A stretch of DNA of 64,000 nt from Bradyrhizobium sp. C9 (GTDB lineage Bacteria > Pseudomonadota > Alphaproteobacteria > Rhizobiales > Xanthobacteraceae): contig NZ_NWTG01000019.1 in NCBI RefSeq assembly GCF_002532045.1, forward strand, positions 85,382 through 149,381. The letters run 5' to 3'. The translations under genes and the position numbers were made by a program. The notes under the pieces are model-generated. The model searched no databases. It was not told where the DNA came from and saw only the letters and a program-made list of their open reading frames with translations. Of the stretch, positions 49,042-55,006 are shown one piece after another (the stretch's first letter is position 1; each line of letters opens with the position of its first letter).

Positions 49042-49125
49042 TTACAACCGCTCGCAGGCGTAGGCGTAGCCGATGCCGGCCGCGAAGAAGCCGATCGCGA
49101 GCGCCGCCATGAGAATGTCCATCAT
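49042..49125 (-). CDS. 27-residue membrane mini-protein heading the kdp operon
   Basis: Open frame beginning MMDILMAALAIGFFAAGIG and ending YAYACERL: one transmembrane helix with a short cysteine-containing tail. An AGGAG site lies six bases upstream of the double ATG (49125 or 49122). Similar '...CERL/CDRL' peptides precede kdpF in other bacteria as far as I recall, which supports a real gene. Function unknown; a further accessory of the Kdp pump is inferred from position. Confidence 0.62.
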   Translation of the reverse strand: MMDILMAALAIGFFAAGIGYAYACERL

Positions 49126-49226
49126 GAGAGACTCCTATGCGTCCAAGCGGCGCGGGCGACCGTATAAGCGCTCCGCGCCGGATGACCGTGAGGTGCCATC
49201 CGGGGCATAGGTTTTCGAGATGTGAC

Positions 49227-49255
49227 GCATAAGGACGTTATAGGAATCGTATAAG
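49227..49255 (-). promoter_or_regulatory. Candidate KdpE operator repeats
   Basis: Read on the minus strand, three related heptamers occur in 29 bases: CTTATAC, CCTATAAC and CTTATGC; a further CTTATAC lies at 49162-49168. They resemble the T/A-rich TTTATAC-type half sites of the E. coli KdpE target. They lie about 100-130 bases upstream of the first kdp mini-gene. Assignment is by similarity and position only. Confidence 0.4.
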
Positions 49256-49283
49256 TGCCTGTGTGCCGGCCACGCTCTCAGCC

Positions 49284-49401
49284 GTCGTCCCGGCGAAGGC
49301 CGGGACCCATAACCACAGGGCCGAGTTTTGCGACGGCTGGGGCCCCAGCCTGATCTCACAACCAAGTTCAGTGGTTGGGTCCCGGCCTTCGCCGGGACGA
49401 C
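49284..49401. repeat. Long REP-like inverted repeat
   Basis: The left arm 49284-49316 and right arm 49371-49401 are reverse complements except for a two-base gap. Each arm itself contains the small palindrome cccggcgaaggccggg. The loop holds another perfect 16-base palindrome at 49335-49350. This is a paired extragenic palindrome (BIME-like) of the type dispersed in Bradyrhizobium. Confidence 0.8.
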
Positions 49402-49454
49402 AGATAATCTTTATGGAATCCCTATATCTCCACCCCTCGCCTCATCTCGTTTTC

Positions 49455-49474
49455 AAATGGCCATCCGGCCATTT
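49455..49474 (+). terminator. Hairpin with T-run upstream of the 49523 gene
   Basis: AAATGGCC, the loop ATCC, then GGCCATTT followed by another T: a perfect 8-bp stem 49 bases before the start codon at 49523. It could be a terminator-like or leader structure. Confidence 0.4.
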
Positions 49475-49522
49475 TGGGCCTGCGGCCAATGCCTTCGGCC
49501 GCATCTTCGACGAGATGACGCC

Positions 49523-49987
49523 ATGTCCATGCTATCCCAACCCACCTCCACCGATCTCGGCGACCGGCTGCGCGACGCCTACGCGATGTCGGCCGAGTTC
49601 ATGGCCGACATCATCAGCCAGACCTGCCGGCGGTTTCCCGCGGCCGGACAAAGCGGCAAGAGCGCCCGTGTCGAGCGCCTGATCCAGTCCGGCGCATGGA
49701 CCGATGCAGCGATCGCGCTGCTCGACCTCGAGCTGCCGCAATGGCAGGTCCGCCGCCTGGTCTATGACGAGGGTGAGTGGCATTGCGCGCTGTCGCGCGA
49801 ACGCGAGCTGCCCGACTGGCTCGACCAGTCGATCGAGACCCGCCATGCGGACCTCGCGCTTGCGATCCTCAGCGGCTTCGTCGAGGCGCAGCGAATCTCG
49901 GCGCCTGAGAACCGCACCAGCGTACCCACCGTCCGTCGCGGCATCAGCCAGCTCTACGAGCCGCTGTTCGTCGACAATATCGGCTGA
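49523..49987 (+). CDS. Conserved protein of unknown function
   Basis: A 154-residue protein with no recognised domain, signal peptide or membrane segment. It looks mostly helical and contains RVERLIQSGAWTDAAIALLDLELPQWQVRRLVYDEGEWHCALSRE in register with high-GC coding usage. I believe similar proteins occur in Bradyrhizobium but cannot verify this. ATG 49523 is preferred over ATG 49529; the open frame further upstream crosses the repeat region and is not credible. It is followed 13 bases later by a small membrane protein. Confidence 0.7.
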   Translation: MSMLSQPTSTDLGDRLRDAYAMSAEFMADIISQTCRRFPAAGQSGKSARVERLIQSGAWTDAAIALLDLELPQWQVRRLVYDEGEWHCALSRERELPDWLDQSIETRHADLALAILSGFVEAQRISAPENRTSVPTVRRGISQLYEPLFVDNIG

Positions 49988-50000
49988 CGGCGGCGCCGTC

Positions 50001-50276
50001 GTGAACGCCAAGCAACTGCCGCAGCAGCTGCAGTCGGTCCAGGTCATGGTCCGGTTCGGTTTCCGGCTTGCCATCATGATCGGCTTCGCGGCATTCGCCG
50101 GCGCAGGCTTCGGCAGGGGCCTCGTCACGCTGCTCTGGATGTCGGCGCTGATCTGCGCGTTCGCCGGGCTAGCCAAACGCGAGATGCCGTTCGCCGCAAT
50201 TCTCAATCACTGGGACGAGATGACCGCCTATGTCGCGCTGTGCGCGCTCGGCACCGGCATCGTCCAGCACGTCTAG
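50001..50276 (+). CDS. Small membrane protein of unknown function
   Basis: A 91-residue protein from GTG 50001 (VNAKQLPQQLQSVQVM). Two hydrophobic segments, near residues 20-38 (LAIMIGFAAFAGAGF) and 42-58 (LVTLLWMSALICAFAGL), are followed by a third short hydrophobic C-terminal stretch (AYVALCALGTGIV). No family recognised. ATG 50046 is an alternative start. It is probably co-transcribed with the gene before it. Confidence 0.6.
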   Translation: MNAKQLPQQLQSVQVMVRFGFRLAIMIGFAAFAGAGFGRGLVTLLWMSALICAFAGLAKREMPFAAILNHWDEMTAYVALCALGTGIVQHV

Positions 50277-50390
50277 GCTCACCCCTCAAATCCTATGCCG
50301 CTCTTATGAAGTCGGCCGTCCGCCGCGCTCGATTTCATATCCGGCACGACAGACATTGAACGCGTGACTTCCACCTGAAGGACTACAACC

Positions 50391-50645
50391 GTGAAACTCG
50401 TCGAACCTCCCTCGTGTAGCGCAGCGTCCACCATCGTCTTCATCGGCCGCAACCAGCGCGGCCAATGGGTCGCCCAGCAGCAGAACGGCCTCTATGGCGG
50501 CCTGTTCGTCAACCGCGCCCAGGCCGTCAAATACGCGCTGTTCGAGAACGGCCAGCACCCCGAAATGATCGTCGAGCTGTCGCGCGAACTCGAGCTCGAT
50601 ATGAGCGGCGAGACCGCGTCCCTCCCCATCAGCCGCGTGGCCTGA
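50391..50645 (+). CDS. Small conserved protein of unknown function
   Basis: An 84-residue protein from GTG 50391, with a GAAGGA site ahead. The core reads IVFIGRNQRGQWVAQQQNGLYGGLFVNRAQAVKYALFENG, a compact alpha/beta-looking module. Similar short proteins are, to my recollection, frequent in Bradyrhizobium. It lies nine bases before the DapA-like gene. Confidence 0.68.
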   Translation: MKLVEPPSCSAASTIVFIGRNQRGQWVAQQQNGLYGGLFVNRAQAVKYALFENGQHPEMIVELSRELELDMSGETASLPISRVA

Positions 50646-50654
50646 GCCACCCCC

Positions 50655-51608
50655 ATGACTGCGAAAGCGATTGCGAAGGTCACCTCGCAAACAGCTGCGA
50701 AATCGGATTCGATGGCATGGCTGTCGGACTTCATCCCTGACCTTCCGACCCCCTTCAACCACCGGGACGAGATCGACGCTGATGCATTCGGCCGGCTGTG
50801 CGAGCGTCAGATCGCGGCCGGCGCCTCGGCGCTGGTGGTCGGCGAGACGGCGGGTGAAAGCTCGACGCTGGAGCCCGCGGAACGCGCGGAGCTGGTTCGC
50901 ATCGCAGCCCACGTCGCGCGCAGGCGGGTCCGCATCATCGCCGGCGCCGGATCGAACGCAACGGATCGTGCCGTCACGTTCACGCGCGCGGCAGAAGCGG
51001 CCGGCGCCGACGCCATCATGTCGGTCGTGCCGTATTACAACAAGCCAATGCCAAGGGGCATGGCGGCGCATTTCCGCGCCGTCTCCGCGGCCACGACGCT
51101 GCCCGTGATCCTGCACGACATCCCGTCGCGGACAGTGAAGGGGCTGGCAGACGAGACGTTGGTCGAGCTCGCCGCATCGCCCCGTTTCATCGGATTGCGC
51201 GACGGCAGCAGCGATGTCGCTCGCCTCAGGCGCCTGCGTCCACGCCTGCCGGCAACGTTCCGGATGCTGACCGGCGACGACACCGTGTCGCTCGCCTATA
51301 TGGCCGCCGGCGGTGACGGCTGCATCTCATCGGTATCGAACCTCGCGCCCGATTTATGCGTCGCGGTGGCCCGGCACCTGCGTGAGGGCCGTCTGTACCA
51401 GGCGCGTGAGCTGCACCAGCGGCTGCTGCCGCTCGCGACCCTGCTGGAGCGCGAGCAACCCGCTGCGCTGAAGTTCGTACTGGCGCTGTTGGGGTTCATG
51501 CAGCCGGCGACGCGGCTGCCGATCGTGCAGCTGGGTACGACGGCAAAGGCCGAGGTCGCACAGGCGATGGCTGAGCTTGCCGACGAGTACCTCGCCGCTG
51601 CGCAATGA
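50655..51608 (+). CDS. DapA-like (dihydrodipicolinate synthase/N-acetylneuraminate lyase family) protein with altered active site
   Basis: A 317-residue (beta/alpha)8-barrel of the DapA family. The fold markers are clear: PDLPTPFN near residue 30, PYYNKP with Tyr128 (equivalent to E. coli Tyr107), PSRT with Arg159 (Arg138), and GDDTVSLAYMAAGGDGCIS. However, the Schiff-base lysine (E. coli Lys161, in GIKEATG) is Arg182 in GLRDGSS, and the catalytic Tyr133 is His154 in ILHDIPSR; the GTTGES loop reads GETAGES. Normal aldolase chemistry is therefore doubtful. The next genes are an NfeD protease and a slipin. ATG 50712 is a possible later start. Confidence 0.88.
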   Translation: MTAKAIAKVTSQTAAKSDSMAWLSDFIPDLPTPFNHRDEIDADAFGRLCERQIAAGASALVVGETAGESSTLEPAERAELVRIAAHVARRRVRIIAGAGSNATDRAVTFTRAAEAAGADAIMSVVPYYNKPMPRGMAAHFRAVSAATTLPVILHDIPSRTVKGLADETLVELAASPRFIGLRDGSSDVARLRRLRPRLPATFRMLTGDDTVSLAYMAAGGDGCISSVSNLAPDLCVAVARHLREGRLYQARELHQRLLPLATLLEREQPAALKFVLALLGFMQPATRLPIVQLGTTAKAEVAQAMAELADEYLAAAQ

Positions 51609-51731
51609 GCTTGACCGACCCGACGCCAGCCATCGCAACGCACAATGGAATCAGCCCACGGCGTCCGTGACACCGCGCCGTATTGAGGTTCCGGAACGGC
51701 ATCCCATATCCACGGCAAGGGAGTGCTTGCC

Positions 51732-53129
51732 GTGCAGACCTTCAAGGCGGCTCTCGTTGTGGCGATCGCCCTGGTCGCTCTGGTTGTTTCCATCGGTCCC
51801 GGTACGGCCGCGGACAACAACCGCGTTGCCCTGACCATTTCAATCGATGGAGCGATCGGGCCGGCATCGGCCAGCTACGTCAAGGATGGCCTGGCAAAGG
51901 CCGCCGAGCGGCACGCCGAGATCGTCATTCTACGCCTGAATACGCCGGGCGGTCTCAGCAGCAGCATGCGCGAGATCATCACCGACGTGCTGGCCTCGCC
52001 CGTTCCCGTCGTCGGCTATGTTGCGCCCTCCGGCGCCCATGCCGCGAGCGCCGGGACCTACATTCTCTATGCGACCCATCTCGCGGCGATGGCGCCCGGC
52101 ACCAACATCGGCGCCGCGACACCGGTGCAGATCGGCGGCCCGATGCCGGGCCTGCCGGGCAGCACCCCTGACAAGGACGGCAAGGACCAGAAGGACGGCG
52201 GCAACCCGTCCACGACCAAGGATGCCATGACGACGAAGGTGACCAATGATGCCGTCGCCTTCATCCGCAGCCTCGCCGAACTGCGCGGCCGCAATGCCGA
52301 CTGGGCCGAGAAAGCGGTCCGCGATGCCGCCACTCTTTCCGCCAATGCCGCGTTGCAGGCCCATGTCATCGAGTTCACCGCGCATGATCCGGCCGACCTG
52401 CTCAGGCAGATCGACGGCCGGACGGTGGAGCTTGCCGGCGGCAAGACGCAACGCCTGGCGACCAAGGATGCCGTGATCGAAGCCATCGATCCCAACTGGA
52501 TCTCGCGCGTGCTTGCTGTGATCACCGACCCCAACATCGCATTCGTGCTCCTGATGGTCGGGATCTACGGCCTGATCTTCGAATTCATGTCACCCGGCGC
52601 CGTGGCGCCCGGCGTGGTCGGGACGATCTGTCTGCTGGTCGGGCTCTATGCGCTCAACATGCTGCCGATCAACTATGCCGGCTTCGCCCTGATGCTGGTC
52701 GGGATGGCGCTGCTCGCGATCGAAGCCTTCAACCCGACCGTCGTGATCGGCCTCGGAGGCATCGTCGCCTTCGTGCTCGGAGCCGCCATGCTGTTTCGGA
52801 TCGAGGCGCCCGGATACCACCTGTCATGGCCGCTCATCGGCATCGTCGCGGCGATGTTCGCAGGTCTCATTCTGGTCGTGCTCGGGGCGCTGCGCCGCGC
52901 GCGCAACGGCCCACGCCGGACAGGTGCGCAAGCCATGCGCGGGCTACCGGCCGAGGTGCTCGACTGGTCCGAGACCACGGGTCACGTCTTCACCAACGGC
53001 GAACGCTGGCAGGCGCGCGGCACGGAGGCGTTCAAGGCTGGAGAGACGGTCGAGGTAGCCAACATCGTCGATTTGACGCTGGTGGTACGGCGTGCGCCGG
53101 CCTCCGCCGGCGAAGGAGGTACAGCATGA
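51732..53129 (+). CDS. NfeD family membrane-bound serine protease
   Basis: Long NfeD (ClpP-class) protein, about 465 residues from GTG 51732, which has an AGGGAG site nine bases upstream; GTG 51723 is an alternative. A signal peptide is followed by a protease domain with LNTPGGLSSSMREI and candidate nucleophile Ser106 in ASAGTYI; Lys194 in WAEKAVRD is the candidate general base, separated by an inserted Asp/Lys/Gly-rich linker. Then come four or five transmembrane helices (~250-390) and a C-terminal OB-fold domain. It overlaps the slipin gene (ATGA). NfeD proteases typically cleave partner stomatins, as inferred here. Confidence 0.93.
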   Translation: MQTFKAALVVAIALVALVVSIGPGTAADNNRVALTISIDGAIGPASASYVKDGLAKAAERHAEIVILRLNTPGGLSSSMREIITDVLASPVPVVGYVAPSGAHAASAGTYILYATHLAAMAPGTNIGAATPVQIGGPMPGLPGSTPDKDGKDQKDGGNPSTTKDAMTTKVTNDAVAFIRSLAELRGRNADWAEKAVRDAATLSANAALQAHVIEFTAHDPADLLRQIDGRTVELAGGKTQRLATKDAVIEAIDPNWISRVLAVITDPNIAFVLLMVGIYGLIFEFMSPGAVAPGVVGTICLLVGLYALNMLPINYAGFALMLVGMALLAIEAFNPTVVIGLGGIVAFVLGAAMLFRIEAPGYHLSWPLIGIVAAMFAGLILVVLGALRRARNGPRRTGAQAMRGLPAEVLDWSETTGHVFTNGERWQARGTEAFKAGETVEVANIVDLTLVVRRAPASAGEGGTA

Positions 53130-53887
53130 TGCTTGATTATTTCACCTATGCGGCGGTCGTCCTGCTTGTCATCATCTTCCTGACCCAGGCCGTGCGCGTG
53201 CTGCGCGAATATGAGCGCGGCGTCATCTTCACGCTCGGCCGCTTCACCGGAGTGAAGGGCCCGGGGCTCATCATCCTGATTCCGGTGGTGCAGCAGCTCG
53301 TGAAGGTCGATCTCCGGGTGATGGTGCAGGTGGTGCCGCCGCAGGACGTGATTTCCCGCGACAACGTCTCGGTCAAGGTCAATGCCGTGCTTTACTTCCG
53401 CATCGTCGATCCCGAGCGCGCCATCATCAAGGTCGGTGACTACATGGCCGCGACCAGCCAGCTTGCCCAGACCACGCTGCGCTCGGTGCTCGGCAAGCAC
53501 GAGCTCGACGAGATGCTGGCGGAGCGCGACAAGTTGAACGCCGATATCCAGGAGACCCTCGACAAGCAGACCGACGTCTGGGGCATCAAGGTCACCGCGG
53601 TCGAGATCAAGGACATCGATCTCAACGAAACCATGGTGCGGGCGATCGCCAAGCAGGCCGAAGCGGAACGGTTGCGGCGCGCCAAAGTGATCAATGCGAT
53701 GGGCGAGCAGCAGGCTGCCGAGAAGCTCGTCGAGGCCGGCCGGATCCTCGCCCAGGAGCCGCAGGCGATGCAACTCCGCTATTTCGCCGCGCTGCATGAC
53801 ATCGCCGGCGAACGCTCATCGACCGTGGTGTTCCCGCTGCCGATGAATCTGCTCGATCACCTGACGCGGCGAAGCGAAGCCACTTGA
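53126..53887 (+). CDS. Slipin (stomatin/prohibitin family) membrane protein
   Basis: A 253-residue SPFH-domain protein. An N-terminal membrane helix (TYAAVVLLVIIFLTQAV) precedes REYERGVIFTLGRFTGVKGPGL and the conserved DVISRDNVSVKVNAVLYFRIVDP block, then a coiled-coil-like region rich in Ala/Glu and a hydrophobic C-terminal stretch. A full GAAGGAGGT site precedes ATG 53126, which overlaps the NfeD stop. Slipins organise membrane microdomains; the paired NfeD protein is the expected partner. Confidence 0.94.
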   Translation: MMLDYFTYAAVVLLVIIFLTQAVRVLREYERGVIFTLGRFTGVKGPGLIILIPVVQQLVKVDLRVMVQVVPPQDVISRDNVSVKVNAVLYFRIVDPERAIIKVGDYMAATSQLAQTTLRSVLGKHELDEMLAERDKLNADIQETLDKQTDVWGIKVTAVEIKDIDLNETMVRAIAKQAEAERLRRAKVINAMGEQQAAEKLVEAGRILAQEPQAMQLRYFAALHDIAGERSSTVVFPLPMNLLDHLTRRSEAT

Positions 53888-54048
53888 CCGGGCTGATGCT
53901 TGGCCCGCCAGGCCGGTCCCGGGCCGCGCATGTAATGCGCCTCGGGCCGGTAGCCGCCGATCGGCTCCTCGCCGATCCAGGCGAGGAATTTGAGCATGCC
54001 TTCCGCGGCGCGACGCAGCAGGGCAGCGATCAATGAAGCCGCGCGCAT
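53857..54048 (-). CDS. Small basic protein, overlapping the slipin 3' end
   Basis: A 63-residue protein: a short hydrophobic/amphipathic N-terminus (MRAASLIAALLRRAAEGMLKFLAWIGEEP), then a basic tail with GGYRPEAHYMRGPGPAWRAKHQPG. The start lies one base after the stop of the gene upstream (54050), indicating coupled translation. The last 31 bases run antisense to the slipin gene. No family known to me. Confidence 0.5.
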   Translation of the reverse strand: MRAASLIAALLRRAAEGMLKFLAWIGEEPIGGYRPEAHYMRGPGPAWRAKHQPGQVASLRRVR

Positions 54049-54049
54049 C

Positions 54050-54325
54050 TCAATAGTCCCACTTTTCACCGAGCACGACCGGCGCGCGCGGATATTTCTC
54101 GGCATCGCCGCCGAGCATGCCGACGTGGAGATGGGTGTGCGCCCAATCCTCATGGCCGCGATGCAGCAGCAGCTCGTTGCGCAGCCGGTGGATCTTGGCG
54201 ACGGCGATGGCGCGGTGAACGGTCCTGAAGGCGAGGCCGATCCGTCGGATCGCCCGCCGCAGCGTCGCTGGCATCGCACCGGCCGAACCGTGCGGCCGGG
54301 CATCGTGGTAATGGAGCAAGGTCAT
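54050..54325 (-). CDS. Small conserved protein of unknown function
   Basis: A 91-residue protein (MTLLHYHDARPHGSAG onward), rich in His and Arg, with HRLRNELLLHRGHEDWAHTHLHVGMLGGDAEKYPRAPVVLGEKWDY at the C-terminus. A strong GGAAGGTGG site precedes ATG 54325, which rules out the longer open frame. It is followed immediately by the 63-residue gene. Function unknown. Confidence 0.65.
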   Translation of the reverse strand: MTLLHYHDARPHGSAGAMPATLRRAIRRIGLAFRTVHRAIAVAKIHRLRNELLLHRGHEDWAHTHLHVGMLGGDAEKYPRAPVVLGEKWDY

Positions 54326-54587
54326 ATCCCACCTTCCTGTCAGCGGCGCGCGCGAGCACACCGCGTCACGCCAGAACATGCTGGGACGGCCGTAGGAATT
54401 CGAGAGGACCCGTAGCCCTGTCACATAGCCGCGGCATAAGCGGCCGGACGCGCAGGGCGGATCGCGGCCGTAGCGCAAATCGCGAGATTTCGGACAATTT
54501 TACCCTCGATCGGCGGCGCAAGGGGCCGGTTTACGGTCGACGGCAAGACCGGTAACGTCGCCTCCCAATGCGACGTGGAGAGAGCCC

Positions 54588-54995
54588 ATGCGGCCCAAGG
54601 ATCAGACCAACTGGATGCTGACGGATGCGATCGAGGCACTCGCCCGCGCCGAGCGGTTGCACCAGAGCTTCCTCAATTTGCACCCGCGTGCGGGCGGCAG
54701 CGAGCCGAGCTGGGAACCGCCGATGGACGTGATCGAGACCGAGGAGGAAATCCTGATCCTGGTCGCACTGCCGGGGGTCGACCCCGACGAGGTCGAGGCC
54801 GCGCTCGACGGCGGTACGCTGGTGATCTCCGGCCGCCGTACCCTACCTTCCGAGCTGCGCAACGCCCGCATCCTGCGCCTCGAGCTGCCGCAGGGCCGCT
54901 TCGAGCGCCGCATCACGCTGCCGACCGGCCGCTACACCATCAGCCGCTTTGCCGCGCATGGCTGCGTCGGCCTGCGGCTCGGAAAATCGAGCTAA
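54588..54995 (+). CDS. Hsp20/alpha-crystallin family small heat-shock protein
   Basis: A 135-residue small chaperone. The alpha-crystallin domain spans about residues 45-130: EPPMDVIETEEEILILVALPGVDPDEVEAALDGGTLVISGRR, then LRLELPQGRFERRITLP. The C-terminal extension is short (LRLGKSS) and lacks an obvious I-X-I anchoring motif, so oligomerisation may differ from classical HspB proteins. The gene is 11 bases upstream of lon, a sensible holdase-plus-protease pair. No EcfG or clear sigma-32 promoter was recognised upstream. Confidence 0.92.
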   Translation: MRPKDQTNWMLTDAIEALARAERLHQSFLNLHPRAGGSEPSWEPPMDVIETEEEILILVALPGVDPDEVEAALDGGTLVISGRRTLPSELRNARILRLELPQGRFERRITLPTGRYTISRFAAHGCVGLRLGKSS

Positions 54996-55006
54996 GGGAT
55001 TTCGAC

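Larger units (their letters stand above)
49126..49522. other. Divergent intergenic region ahead of the kdp operon
   Basis: About 400 bases without a credible gene. From left to right it holds the kdp promoter region with TTATAC-like repeats, a long REP-like inverted repeat (49284-49401), and a hairpin at 49455-49474 before the gene at 49523. Confidence 0.6.

Noticed and set aside
54326..54587. A heat-shock (sigma-32) promoter or ROSE-type thermosensor ahead of hsp20
   Set aside because: I could not find a convincing -35/-10 pair or the characteristic stem near the ribosome site, so it is not claimed.
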